In this document: piece after piece, positions 15,012-23,501 of the stretch
Layout: each line of letters begins with the position of its first letter
How positions within the stretch are numbered: position 1 is the first letter of the stretch
NCBI GenBank assembly: GCA_023391005.1
Contig: JAEWBS010000019.1
Coordinates: 1-44,855 of the forward strand
Source: Bacillota bacterium
GTDB taxonomy: Bacteria > Bacillota > Clostridia > Oscillospirales > Ruminococcaceae
Direction of reading: 5' to 3'
DNA: 44,855 nucleotides
Translations under genes and position numbers: made by a program
Notes under the pieces: model-generated
What the model saw: only the letters and a program-made list of their open reading frames with translations
The model's database searches: none
Told to the model about the DNA's origin: nothing

Positions 15012-16103
15012 ATGATGATTAAATTGACAAAAGAACAATGCCTACACGCGTTGTACGGCGGACTGCTGCTCGGCGGCGGTGGCGGCGGCAGCTTAAAGCT
15101 GGGCATGGCGGCGCTTGAGGAAGCGTTTTTACACACCGACACACTCACGCTGCTGGATGTTTCTGAACTGTCGCCGCAGGATATGCTTGTAAACGTGTCG
15201 CTGGTCGGCGCGCCCTCAGCCAAGGACACCTGCGTGACCGCCGAGCACTGGAAGACGGTGCTCGCGAACCTCGAGTCGAACAGCGGCATGAAGATCGCGG
15301 GCTTTACCACCTGCGAAAACGGCGGCGTCTCGACCTCCAACGGTTGGATTATTTCAGCGCTCACCGGCATTCCGCTCGTGGACGCGCCAAGCAACGGCCG
15401 CGCGCACCCCACCGGCGTGATGGGCAGCATCGGCCTCAACCGCGATCCTGACTATGTGGCGGTGCAGTCCGCCGCCGGCGGTAAGGGCGAGCGCTATGTC
15501 GAAACGGTCACCAAGGGCAGCCTGACGGCGACCTCCCACCTCGTGCGCCAGACCTCGGTGGCGAGCGGCGGCATGTGCTGTGTGCTGCGCAACCCGGTTA
15601 CAGCGGACTATGCCAAGTCACATGCCGCCGTCGGCGCGATTGCGCAGGCGCTCTCACTCGGCGAGGGCTATCTGGCCCGACTGGGCAAAACGTCTGAGCT
15701 GTTAGCGTTTTTAGAAGCGGAATACGGCGCGCAGGTGGTCTGCCGCGGTACGGTTTGCGATTACAGCCTGAGCATGGATGGCGGTTATGACGTCGGCGCA
15801 CTGCATATTAAGACCGACGACGGCGACTACGCGCTGTCGTTCTGGAACGAGTATATGACGTTGGATAAGGACGGCGTACGGGTAGGTACCTTCCCCGATC
15901 TTCTGGCGACGCTCGACGCTTCGACCGGACTCGCGATTTCTAGCGCGGAGATCGGCGACGGCATGCCGGTCGTCGTCTTGAAGATTCCGGCCGCCCGATT
16001 GATTCTGGGTGACGGCATGCGGCAGAAGCCACTGTTTGAGGAGGCGGAAGTCATTCTCAAACGCGAGCTGGTCAAATATCAGCCCGATTTATTTAAGGAT
16101 TGA
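15012..16103 (+). CDS. DUF917 / S-methyl-thiohydantoin desulfurase-like protein
   Basis: 363 aa, matching the DUF917 family, now named for S-methyl-thiohydantoin desulfurase domains. Visible features: glycine-rich LLLGGGGGGSLKLG near residue 20, VNVSLVGAPSA, the SNGRAHPTGVMGSIGL loop (~131-146), SHLVRQTSVASGG and a C-terminal LGDGMRQKPLFE. The presence of a thiohydantoin-type hydrolase next to a hydantoin-racemase-type enzyme points to a five-membered cyclic amide as substrate; this is inference from family names. The ORF begins ATG ATG; GGGGA is four bases from the first and seven from the second, so 15015 is an alternative start. Last gene of the operon, followed by a strong terminator. Confidence 0.85.
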   Translation: MMIKLTKEQCLHALYGGLLLGGGGGGSLKLGMAALEEAFLHTDTLTLLDVSELSPQDMLVNVSLVGAPSAKDTCVTAEHWKTVLANLESNSGMKIAGFTTCENGGVSTSNGWIISALTGIPLVDAPSNGRAHPTGVMGSIGLNRDPDYVAVQSAAGGKGERYVETVTKGSLTATSHLVRQTSVASGGMCCVLRNPVTADYAKSHAAVGAIAQALSLGEGYLARLGKTSELLAFLEAEYGAQVVCRGTVCDYSLSMDGGYDVGALHIKTDDGDYALSFWNEYMTLDKDGVRVGTFPDLLATLDASTGLAISSAEIGDGMPVVVLKIPAARLILGDGMRQKPLFEEAEVILKRELVKYQPDLFKD

Positions 16104-16119
16104 TAAACGGGCATAAGCG

Positions 16120-16157
16120 CAGGATATCCGCCGCGTGTGCGGCGGATATCCTGTTTT
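16120..16157 (+). terminator. Terminator ending the PucR-linked catabolic operon
   Basis: Perfect 15-bp arms CAGGATATCCGCCGC / GCGGCGGATATCCTG around GTGT, followed by TTTTAC. Confidence 0.92.
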
Positions 16158-16211
16158 ACTCTCAAAAAAATCAAAGCCGCTGCGGATAATTACCAAGGAT
16201 GGTCAACAACA

Positions 16212-16248
16212 AAAAACCGCTTGAGAATCTGGTTCTCAAGCGGTTTTT
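16212..16248. terminator. Bidirectional terminator between the catabolic operon and the chemoreceptor
   Basis: AAAAACCGCTTGAGAA / TTCTCAAGCGGTTTTT, perfect 16-bp arms with a five-base loop, T-tracts on both strands. Serves the minus-strand chemoreceptor gene, whose stop is ~155 bp away. The remaining bases 16249-16404 hold nothing recognisable. Confidence 0.85.
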
Positions 16249-16404
16249 AATTAAGACAAAAGGGTTATGGGCATTCTGTTCAGCGTCAGCGGGCGTTTTG
16301 TGTACGCCTTATCGACAACTCAACGAAATTTACGCCCATTGCAACGCTTTTTAAGCGAGCCTTGAAAGGCCTCATCCATCTGCCGGCGAAATATTTATAT
16401 CTGC

Positions 16405-18048
16405 TTAATACTTCGACGCGCCAATGGCCGTTTCGGCAAATGCCTGCGGCGCTTGGGTTGGTTCAAAGACGGGGTGGCCCTGCTGTTTGAGCTTAAACTG
16501 GCTCGCCAGATTGCTGAGCACCTTGGCCTGCGCGGACAGCTCCTCGCTTGCCGCAGCGCTCTGCTGCGCGGTAGAGGAATTGGACAGTATGACCGAGGAG
16601 ATCTTGTCAACGCTTGAGGTGATGTGCGAGATCGAGAGGCTCTGTTCCTGAGAGGCCGACTGAATCTCACCGGCGCCGCGCGCGATCTCCCGCGCGTCAA
16701 CCAGAACGGTGCCGAGCATCTGCGCCATCGAATCGGTCAGACCTTTGCCCGTCTCGACCGATTTAACCGAAACATCGATCAGTTCGGCCGTACTCTGCGC
16801 CGCCAAAGCGCTTTTTGCCGCCAGATTCCGCACTTCGTCCGCCACCACGGCGAAGCCCTTGCCGGAAGCGCCCGCTCTGGCGGCTTCGACCGCCGCGTTG
16901 AGCGCCAATATGTTGGTTTGGAAAGCAATATCCTCAATCGTTTTATTAATCTTTATAATCTCCTCGGAATTCCGCTGGATGTCGTTCATCGCGCCCAACA
17001 ACAGCCGCATCTGCTGCTCACTCTCGTCTAGGCTTGTACCCATCTTCTGGGCCTTGCCGTTGAAGACGCTGGCGCTCTCAGCGGTGTAGTTGATCTTGGT
17101 GACGATCGCGCCCACAGCGTCGGAAAGCGCCTCAATGGCGGCGTTCTGCTCGTTAGCGCCCTCTGCCAGAAGCTGCGAGCTGGACGCAACATGTCCCGCG
17201 CCGGCCGAAACCTGCTCGGACGCCTGATCCAGCCTGCCGAGCGTGTCGGAAATCTGCTCGGTAAATTTTTCGATCGAAAGGCCGATATTGGTGAAGTCCC
17301 CAATAAACTGCTGCGCGGGCAGGTCAAAATTGCCCTGCTCCATCTGTTTCATCGACCGGTCAATACGGGAGACATAGTCCGAAAGGGTATCAATCGACGC
17401 CCGCATACTGTTGGCGAGCATCCCCAGCTCGTTCTTGGCTGTGTAGGTGATCCGGCTCTGCAAATCGCCACTCGCCAGGCGCTCCATCCCCTGCTCAAGC
17501 GTTTTGATCGGCAGCAGAATTTTCTTGCGGATGATCCCCACAATAAAGAGCAGCGCAATAAGGTTGATGCCTAAGTTAAGCAGACTGACGATTTTGAGCT
17601 TGATAATGCCCTGCGCGGAAAACTGCTCCGCCTGTGAAACGGCGTCGTTGCACTTGGTGAAGAGCTCCTCACTGTTGGCCATCAACGTGGCGTCGCTGGC
17701 ACTGCCTGCGCCCATGAGCGGGCGCATCTGCTCCTGCCAATAGGTGCGAATCTGCTGCATCTGTGCAACGAGCACCTCGTCCTGCGGCACCGGCAGATCA
17801 AGCTCGGCGTTGCCCTCGATGAGGCCATCCATCACCTTTTCCACCTTGGCAATCTGCTCATCCACCGGCTCGTCCAGCAGATACAGCTTCATGATGCGCT
17901 GTGTTGCGCCGCGGACGACGCCGCAGTAATTTACAATCTTGCCGTTGCTTTGGTTCTGATCCAGCAGCAGGAACATAAGCCCCGTACCCAAAACGCTCAG
18001 CAGCGCAAGACCAAACATAATACTGTAGATCATTTTTTTAATGCTCAT
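16405..18048 (-). CDS. Methyl-accepting chemotaxis protein
   Basis: Transmembrane chemoreceptor, 547 aa. Order: TM1 (residues ~6-28), extracytoplasmic helical sensor (~30-155) with the YCGVVRGATQRIMKL motif common to PilJ/nitrate-sensor-like helical domains, TM2 (~155-178), a HAMP domain (IRKKILLPIKTLEQGMERLASGDL), then the long cytoplasmic coiled-coil signalling domain with the highly conserved tip IEDIAFQTNILALNAAVEAA and GKGFAVVADEVRNLAAKSA. It controls CheA through CheW. No C-terminal CheR pentapeptide is seen. The ATG at 18048 follows AAAGGGG; the longer open frame upstream has no site. It is a single gene under its own promoter (18182-18210). Ligand unknown. Confidence 0.95.
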   Translation of the reverse strand: MSIKKMIYSIMFGLALLSVLGTGLMFLLLDQNQSNGKIVNYCGVVRGATQRIMKLYLLDEPVDEQIAKVEKVMDGLIEGNAELDLPVPQDEVLVAQMQQIRTYWQEQMRPLMGAGSASDATLMANSEELFTKCNDAVSQAEQFSAQGIIKLKIVSLLNLGINLIALLFIVGIIRKKILLPIKTLEQGMERLASGDLQSRITYTAKNELGMLANSMRASIDTLSDYVSRIDRSMKQMEQGNFDLPAQQFIGDFTNIGLSIEKFTEQISDTLGRLDQASEQVSAGAGHVASSSQLLAEGANEQNAAIEALSDAVGAIVTKINYTAESASVFNGKAQKMGTSLDESEQQMRLLLGAMNDIQRNSEEIIKINKTIEDIAFQTNILALNAAVEAARAGASGKGFAVVADEVRNLAAKSALAAQSTAELIDVSVKSVETGKGLTDSMAQMLGTVLVDAREIARGAGEIQSASQEQSLSISHITSSVDKISSVILSNSSTAQQSAAASEELSAQAKVLSNLASQFKLKQQGHPVFEPTQAPQAFAETAIGASKY

Positions 18049-18181
18049 ATTTTCATCCCCTTTAAAACTTATGACAGATTTGCATTTGCGGGAAAGGACG
18101 CTACAGGCTTGCGAATTTGGGAAGAGGCGACGTGCTAAAAAGGCCCCGGAAATGCGACAAAAAATAGGAATATATTTTGTT

Positions 18182-18210
18182 ATTCTACAATTAAAAGAAA
18201 AATAAGTCAA
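18182..18210 (-). promoter_or_regulatory. Promoter of the chemoreceptor gene
   Basis: Minus strand: -35 TTGACT (18205-18210), 17-bp spacer, -10 TAGAAT (18182-18187). It is of housekeeping type rather than the flagellar sigma-D type often found for chemoreceptors. Leader ~125 nt. Bases 18211-18360 show nothing further. Confidence 0.7.
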
Positions 18211-18360
18211 CAATAATATATAACATTATCCAGCCTTAAATGGCAGATTGGCGCGGCAATTTAATATCCTACGGTGTGTTCCGTTTAAGTTGAGCCAATT
18301 CCCACATTTTCGCCAACGGCTTGGTGTAAGGGCCCTGAAAAAGCATACCATAATCGACCG

Positions 18361-18395
18361 CAAAAAGGACGAGGGAAAGCCCCTCGTCCTTTTTG
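18361..18395. terminator. Bidirectional terminator after the DUF401 gene
   Basis: CAAAAAGGACGAGGG / CCCTCGTCCTTTTTG, 15-bp perfect arms; T-tracts on both strands. Ends the minus-strand DUF401 transcript 47 bp after its stop. Confidence 0.88.
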
Positions 18396-18441
18396 CGCCG
18401 ATTCAATTATAATTACGCGGCAGCATGAATGAAAAACGATA

Positions 18442-19656
18442 TTACGCAAAAAAGCGCAGCAAGAACTGGTAATATCCGATCATGATAACCATAAAAACCA
18501 GTGCAACCGGAAGCGTCTTGCGCACTAAATCACCCATTGTAATACCAAAATACTCGGTAACGACAGCTAGACACACATGGGTGGGCGAGATCTGGCTGGC
18601 GGCATGACACATGCTCATTAATAAAACCATCAAGGGCATGCCCGCGCCCGGGATGGCGCTGAAGGCCATGGTCGTCCCGAGGGCGATGATACCGCTGGTA
18701 CCGCTGACGATACCGCCGAAAAAGAAAAGCAGCGAAAACACCACAAATATTGGAATCGGAAATTGTCCAAAAAAGTCTGGCAGGGTATTGATAACACCGG
18801 TATGGTCGATAAACTCTTTAAACACAAGAATCAAAAAGGTATTGCCCAGCATACGCATTTCAATGGCTTTGCGAAACATGGGTTTGAGCTCTACCCATTG
18901 AAAGCGATATACAAACAGAGCGGCTATGATGACCATTGCAACCGAGCGCACAACCGACATATGAAAGCCAAGAATGAGCAGGATAATCAGCACGAGTGAC
19001 CACAGGTGCTGTATCAGACCAATGAAGTCCCCCCATTTGTTCTGGCTTGGCGGCGTGCCTGTGTCCTTGGGGAGCTTGCGCAGGTAGAGAAAATACCCCA
19101 GCGCAAACATAACGCAGACGGGAAAAATCATCCCAACCATGAAGGGTGCAATATCGACCCCGGAAAGATTGCTCATCAAAAGGACGCCGGTATAAGTGGG
19201 CAGTGTGCTTTCAGGGATATGCCGAAACCAGCTTGCAACAAACCCCTGCTCTTTTCGGTCGAGATAACCGTCGGTTGTCTCCTTGACAATGTCGCCGCAT
19301 AAAATCATCGCTGCCGCAGACGGGAGAAGGCCTATAAAAAGCGGCGCAAAAGACGCGTTAATTCGCCTATTATTAAAAAGACCGTTTAAGTCCTGCTGCG
19401 CCAGTTTAATCTGCTGGCGCTTTTCCAGCATTCTTTGCAGAAAGGTGATCAAATACAATATGACCAGAATGGACATGGCGCTCCAGCTGCTGACAACCTT
19501 TATGAGCAACCTCCCCATTTGGGACAGCGCGATGCCATACAGAACCCCTGTCGCCATTATGCCAGCCGAGACGGCCTGATATAAAGGACGTCTGCACCAG
19601 ATCAAAATAGCAATAATCAAAAAGACCACTATAAGCTTTATAATCGGTAATGTCAT
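18442..19656 (-). CDS. DUF401 family integral membrane protein (putative permease)
   Basis: 404 aa with roughly ten to twelve hydrophobic segments. Recognised as DUF401 from FAPLFIGLLPSAAAMILCGDIV in the first half, the NKWGDFIGLIQHLWSLVL linker, and GTSGIIALGTTMAFSAIPGAG plus SQISPTHVCLAVVTEYF in the second half. The duplicated GLLPS / SPTH-type motifs resemble secondary carboxylate or gluconate transporters, so uptake of an organic anion is plausible, but no substrate is known for DUF401. Start ATG 19656 follows GGAGGAGCATC. It is monocistronic, with its own promoter and a bidirectional terminator. Confidence 0.85.
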   Translation of the reverse strand: MTLPIIKLIVVFLIIAILIWCRRPLYQAVSAGIMATGVLYGIALSQMGRLLIKVVSSWSAMSILVILYLITFLQRMLEKRQQIKLAQQDLNGLFNNRRINASFAPLFIGLLPSAAAMILCGDIVKETTDGYLDRKEQGFVASWFRHIPESTLPTYTGVLLMSNLSGVDIAPFMVGMIFPVCVMFALGYFLYLRKLPKDTGTPPSQNKWGDFIGLIQHLWSLVLIILLILGFHMSVVRSVAMVIIAALFVYRFQWVELKPMFRKAIEMRMLGNTFLILVFKEFIDHTGVINTLPDFFGQFPIPIFVVFSLLFFFGGIVSGTSGIIALGTTMAFSAIPGAGMPLMVLLMSMCHAASQISPTHVCLAVVTEYFGITMGDLVRKTLPVALVFMVIMIGYYQFLLRFFA

Positions 19657-19693
19657 GATGCTCCTCCGCGTCAGGGGTTAAGCTTCCCTATGC

Positions 19694-19722
19694 AGTATAA
19701 AGGAACCACTTGACCATGTAAA
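19694..19722 (-). promoter_or_regulatory. Promoter of the DUF401 gene
   Basis: Minus strand: -35 TTTACA (19717-19722), 17-bp spacer, -10 TATACT (19694-19699). Confidence 0.7.
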
Positions 19723-19733
19723 TATATGATCAA
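19710..19733. promoter_or_regulatory. Inverted repeat over the DUF401 -35 box, candidate operator
   Basis: TTGACCAT-N8-ATGATCAA, seven of eight positions symmetrical, covering the -35 hexamer. A second dyad, CTATC-N6-GATAG, lies just upstream at 19746-19761. Regulator unknown. Confidence 0.4.
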
Positions 19734-19874
19734 ATTTATTAGTCACTATCGAATATGATAGCATGTGTTGTTCAAAACCTCATAGAGCAACTTGCCTGTC
19801 TGTGTCTACGGCGCTTTTTCTTTTTCCAGTCTGATGCCGTTAAGATCAACCCCAAGGCGGTTCCAAAAGTGTAA

Positions 19875-19911
19875 CCTCTAAGCGGACAGAAGATTTCTGC
19901 CCGCTTAGAGG
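19875..19911 (-). terminator. Hairpin after the alcohol dehydrogenase gene
   Basis: CCTCTAAGCGG and CCGCTTAGAGG enclose a further CAGAA/TTCTG stem, giving a long interrupted hairpin ~95 bp past the adh stop. The following minus-strand sequence is only modestly T-rich, so termination efficiency is uncertain. Confidence 0.6.
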
Positions 19912-20003
19912 CTAGCGCTTTAGTTATTGCTGTTTAAAAAGGCGCATCTTCGCAAAAGAAATCTTTTGAGATTCCGGCGGGCCAAAGCCGGGATAAGCGC
20001 ACA

Positions 20004-21179
20004 TTAGAACTCAACGCCGGTACCGTAGTAAATACAGGTGAATAATTTCTCCATCTCAGCCGGTGTAATCGCGCGAGGGTTAGAACCGGTGCAGGCGTCG
20101 CCGATAGCCAAAACGGCAATTTCGGCAACCTTTTTCTTAAACTCCTCTTCCTTGATGCCAAACTCCCGCAAGGTTTTTGGAATGCCCAGCGTGGCATTGT
20201 AGGCGTTAATCTTATCGATCAATTTCTGGGTCAGAATATCGTCAGATTCTCCGGTAAGCCCGACGGCTCTTGCAATTTCGGCGTATCTTGCCATGGCATT
20301 CTTTTTATTGTATTGAATAACATAAGGCAGATAAATCGCGTTTGCGCAGCCGTGCGGGATATGGCCGGTGGAGAAGGCGGCGCCGGTCTTGTGCGCCATT
20401 GAGTGCACAATGCCCAGCAGCGCATTTGAGAAAGCCATGCCAGCCAGACACTGGGCATAATGCATCTGCTCTCTGGCGTTCTTATCGCCCTTGAAAGACG
20501 CCGGCAAATAGTCGAACACCATTTGAATCGCCTTAATGGCAAGCGGATCCGTAAAGGGGGAATTCAGGGTCGAAACATAGGCTTCAATTGCGTGGGTCAG
20601 CGCATCCATGCCGGTATGCGCAGTCAGAGTCTCGGGCATGGTTTCCGCGATGTCCGGGTCCAAAATGGCGATATCGGGGGTGATATTAAAATCCGCGAGC
20701 GGATACTTAATTCCTTTTTCATAATCGGTGATCACCGAAAAGGCCGTGACCTCCGTCGCGGTGCCTGAGGTTGAGGGAATCGCCAAGAACTTGGCCTTCT
20801 GCCTCAATTCTGGGAAGTTAAAGGGCGTGATGAGCTGCTCAAAGGTTGTCTCGGGATATTCGTAGAAAGCCCACATCGCCTTAGCCGCGTCAATCGGCGA
20901 ACCGCCGCCAATCGACACAATCCAGTCCGGCTCAAACGCCCGCATGGCTTCGGCACCCTTCATGACCGTTTCGACCGAAGGATCGGGCTCTACATTTTCA
21001 AACAAACGCACCTGCATACCGGCTTCTTCCAGATAGGCGGTAACCCTATCCAAGAAACCAAAACGGCGCATAGAACCGCCGCCCACAACGACAATCGCTT
21101 TTTTGCCCTTCAGCCCTTTGAGTACCTCTAAAGTGCCTCTCCCATAGTACAAATCGCGCGGTAACGTGAATCTAGCCAT
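20004..21179 (-). CDS. Iron-containing alcohol dehydrogenase
   Basis: Group III (Fe-dependent) NAD(P)-linked alcohol dehydrogenase, 391 aa. Nucleotide-binding GGGSPIDAAKAM at residues 91-102 and IPSTSGTATEVT at 134-145; metal ligands Asp192 and His196 (GMDALTHAIEA), His259 (IVHSMAHK) and His273 (TGHIPHG). Close to the butanol/lactaldehyde/1,3-propanediol dehydrogenase groups. Start ATG 21179 after AGGAAG; an upstream in-frame ATG has no site. Regulation: a consensus promoter and a Rex-like box at +3 to +20, so expression probably rises when NADH accumulates. It may dispose of reducing power by reducing aldehydes formed from amino acids via the nearby aminotransferase, or act alone. Confidence 0.93.
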   Translation of the reverse strand: MARFTLPRDLYYGRGTLEVLKGLKGKKAIVVVGGGSMRRFGFLDRVTAYLEEAGMQVRLFENVEPDPSVETVMKGAEAMRAFEPDWIVSIGGGSPIDAAKAMWAFYEYPETTFEQLITPFNFPELRQKAKFLAIPSTSGTATEVTAFSVITDYEKGIKYPLADFNITPDIAILDPDIAETMPETLTAHTGMDALTHAIEAYVSTLNSPFTDPLAIKAIQMVFDYLPASFKGDKNAREQMHYAQCLAGMAFSNALLGIVHSMAHKTGAAFSTGHIPHGCANAIYLPYVIQYNKKNAMARYAEIARAVGLTGESDDILTQKLIDKINAYNATLGIPKTLREFGIKEEEFKKKVAEIAVLAIGDACTGSNPRAITPAEMEKLFTCIYYGTGVEF

Positions 21180-21198
21180 GATACTTCCTCTGCCTTTC

Positions 21199-21216
21199 TT
21201 GTTAAAATGATAACAA
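21199..21216. promoter_or_regulatory. Rex-like operator of the alcohol dehydrogenase gene
   Basis: TTGTTA-AAATGA-TAACAA. It matches the Rex consensus TTGTTAA-N4-TTAACAA at 13 of its 14 defined positions and lies just downstream of the predicted start of transcription, where a bound repressor would block it. Rex senses the NADH/NAD+ ratio and controls alcohol dehydrogenases in Clostridia (established); binding here is inferred. Confidence 0.65.
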
Positions 21217-21225
21217 TCCATCCCT

Positions 21226-21255
21226 AGTATACACTTGGAAGATATTGTTTGTCAA
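21226..21255 (-). promoter_or_regulatory. Promoter of the alcohol dehydrogenase gene
   Basis: Minus strand: -35 TTGACA (21250-21255), 18-bp spacer, -10 TATACT (21226-21231). A perfect TTTGTC-AAGG-GACAAA dyad (21248-21263) overlaps the -35, and another GGACAA half-site lies near 21275, so a second regulator may act. Confidence 0.78.
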
Positions 21256-21364
21256 GGGACAAATTGTATTAACGGACAAGCATCCGATCATAACGCGGTA
21301 TAATAGGCAGATTTTCATATCGCCCCTCCCCTTTTGCGCCGGTAAAACAGCCGCTGAAGGCGTC

Positions 21365-21415
21365 AATTTTAAGGGCTTGCCGTCTGCGATTGACAGACAA
21401 CAAGCCCTTAAAATT
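21365..21415 (-). terminator. Long hairpin after the TrpXYZ-like ABC operon
   Basis: AATTTTAAGGGCTTG / CAAGCCCTTAAAATT, perfect 15-bp outer arms, with an inner GTCTG/CAGAC stem. Located ~145 bp beyond the ATPase stop. T-richness lies inside the stem, so it may end transcription in both directions with moderate efficiency. Bases 21416-21558 show nothing else. Confidence 0.6.
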
Positions 21416-21558
21416 GTTTAACTAAATTGATGCTTAGATTAGCACATTCATAAGTTCAAATGCATCTAGGGAAATCATTTATGCTGTGCCCGGATCAATA
21501 GATTGATCGTATTTATCCCGCGAGCGGTCTTTGAACGATCATTTTCATCATAAAGCAA

Positions 21559-22353
21559 CTATGCCAGAATGGCTTTATCATCAGAAAATTCTTTGCCGGA
21601 AACAACCTCAAATTTATGCATTAAATCAGCTATTGTCAACTTGCTTTTTTCTTCGCCCGCAATATCTAAGATCACCCTGCCCTCATGCATCATGATCAAG
21701 CGGTTGCCGTGGGTAATGGCGTCCTTCATGTTATGCGTGACCATCAAGGTCGTCAAATGATTATCGGTGACGATCTGGTCGGTGACACGGAGCACCTTTT
21801 CAGCCGTTTTAGGGTCGAGCGCGGCCGTGTGTTCGTCTAAAAGCAACAGCTTAGGCTGCTGCAACGTCGCCATCAGCAAGGTTAGTGCCTGTCGCTGGCC
21901 GCCCGACAATAGCCCGACTTTAGCGGTCAAGCGATTTTCTAAGCCTAAATCTAAGATTTTTAAAAGCGTGTGGTACTTTTCCTTTTCCTGTTTCGTGATG
22001 CCCCACCCCAAGGTGCGGCGCTTGCCACGGCGGGCAGCCAACGCAAGATTCTCCTGAATCTCCATCGTTGCGGCGGTTCCTGTCATTGGGTCCTGAAAAA
22101 CGCGGCCCAGATAAGCGGCCCTTTTATGCTCCGGTACGCCGGTAATATTCTGGCCATCCAGTACGATTGCCCCCTGATCAACGGGCCAAACCCCCGCAAC
22201 AGCGTTAAGGGTCGTCGATTTACCGGCGCCGTTGCCACCGATTACGGTGCAGAAATCGCCGGGGTTCAGATGCAGATTGACACCGTTTAAGGCAATCTTC
22301 TCGTTGATGGTACCCGGATTAAACGTCTTGTGAACATCAATAATCTTTAACAT
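21559..22353 (-). CDS. ABC transporter ATP-binding protein (TrpZ-like)
   Basis: 264 aa ATPase of a small amino acid-type importer. Walker A GGNGAGKST near residue 39-47, Q-loop in FQDPMTGT, signature LLSGGQRQAL, Walker B PKLLLLDEHTAALD, H-loop VTHN. It belongs with the permease and binding protein upstream, the arrangement of the TrpXYZ class (PF04392-type binding protein). The start ATG 22353 is one base after the permease stop and is preceded by AAGGGGG, so translation is coupled; an earlier in-frame GTG would overlap the permease. Energises uptake of an aromatic or other amino acid; substrate not proven. Confidence 0.9.
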   Translation of the reverse strand: MLKIIDVHKTFNPGTINEKIALNGVNLHLNPGDFCTVIGGNGAGKSTTLNAVAGVWPVDQGAIVLDGQNITGVPEHKRAAYLGRVFQDPMTGTAATMEIQENLALAARRGKRRTLGWGITKQEKEKYHTLLKILDLGLENRLTAKVGLLSGGQRQALTLLMATLQQPKLLLLDEHTAALDPKTAEKVLRVTDQIVTDNHLTTLMVTHNMKDAITHGNRLIMMHEGRVILDIAGEEKSKLTIADLMHKFEVVSGKEFSDDKAILA

Positions 22354-22354
22354 A

Positions 22355-23326
22355 TCACAGCGCCCCCTTGTCACACATCGCTTTTAGCGCCGCTTCGGAC
22401 GATTTTGCGGTACGTCTGAAGGAGCTTTTGCTTTTTGCCTGAAGATAAGGCACCGCGAGAGAAACGGCAACAATAATGGCGGTAAACAGCTTGAGATCAT
22501 TGGAATTTAACTTCAACCAAAGCACCACGCCCACAATGATATAATAAATAACCCCGCCAAGCACCACAAAACCCATACGAAGCGCAAAGTTCGGGAACTT
22601 TTTAAATAAAAATCCGCCAAACACCTCGCCGATGATCACAGCGGCCAGACCGATGACGATGGCGCCGCGCCCCATGTTAATGTCGGCAAAGCCCTGATAC
22701 TGTGCCATAAGCCCGCCCGCAAGGCAAACAATACCGTTGGAAATGGACAGGGCCAAAACCTTGGTAAAGTCGATGTTGATGCTATTCGCTTTGCTCATGG
22801 CCGGGTTGCATCCGGTAGCCCGGATCGAACACCCCTGTTCGGTACCAAAATACCAGTACAGGACTGCAATCAGCACAGCGGCGAAAAGCCCGGCGATTAG
22901 AATCGCCTTGGAAACATGCATCAGTGAGATAAGCAGCTTATATTTTTTAATGCTGATCGCTTGGTTTGCGGCCATGCCCATGATGTGTAAGTTTACCGAA
23001 TACAGCGCGATCTGAGTTAAAATGCCCGAAAGAATCGGCGGAATGCCCAAAGCGGTATGCAGCAATCCGGTGACAAGCCCCGCCGTCAGACCGGCAAGCA
23101 CAGCAATAAATAAAGCTAAGGGAACCGGAAAACCGGCAAGCGTCAGCATGACGGTGACGGCGCCACCCGTTGCAAAGGACCCGTCAACCGTTAGGTCCGC
23201 AAAATCGAGCAGACGGAAAGTGACATAAACACCCAGCGCCATAATACCCCAGATCAGTCCCTGAGCGACACAGCCCGGAATGGCATTTATAAGGTTAAGC
23301 GGGTTAAGGGCTGCAAAATAGCTCAT
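22355..23326 (-). CDS. ABC transporter permease (TrpY-like, BPD_transp_2)
   Basis: 323 aa with about eight to nine membrane segments. The start LINAIPGCVAQGLIWGIMAL and VTFRLLDFADLTVDGSFATGGA, followed by AISNG-like repeats (SISNGIVCLAGGLMAQYQGFADINMGRG), are typical of the permeases paired with PF04392 binding proteins, distant cousins of LivH/RbsC. Forms the channel as a homodimer. Start ATG 23326 after AGGAGG. The basic C-terminal tail (KSKSSFRRTAKSS) is cytoplasmic. The binding protein gene lies 175 bp upstream, on the same strand. Confidence 0.9.
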   Translation of the reverse strand: MSYFAALNPLNLINAIPGCVAQGLIWGIMALGVYVTFRLLDFADLTVDGSFATGGAVTVMLTLAGFPVPLALFIAVLAGLTAGLVTGLLHTALGIPPILSGILTQIALYSVNLHIMGMAANQAISIKKYKLLISLMHVSKAILIAGLFAAVLIAVLYWYFGTEQGCSIRATGCNPAMSKANSINIDFTKVLALSISNGIVCLAGGLMAQYQGFADINMGRGAIVIGLAAVIIGEVFGGFLFKKFPNFALRMGFVVLGGVIYYIIVGVVLWLKLNSNDLKLFTAIIVAVSLAVPYLQAKSKSSFRRTAKSSEAALKAMCDKGAL

Positions 23327-23501
23327 TCTTTTTCCTCCTAATTAAAATACAAAAAGTAAATCCGCGTTATAATATTACATTTTTAGTGTGGTAAATGGCA
23401 TCATTGACGCTTAAAATTATTATATCTCTATCGCTGAAAAGGAGGGGTGCTATATTTCAACAGCACCCCTTCAATGTTCAGAAAAACCTTTAGCAATATT
23501 A

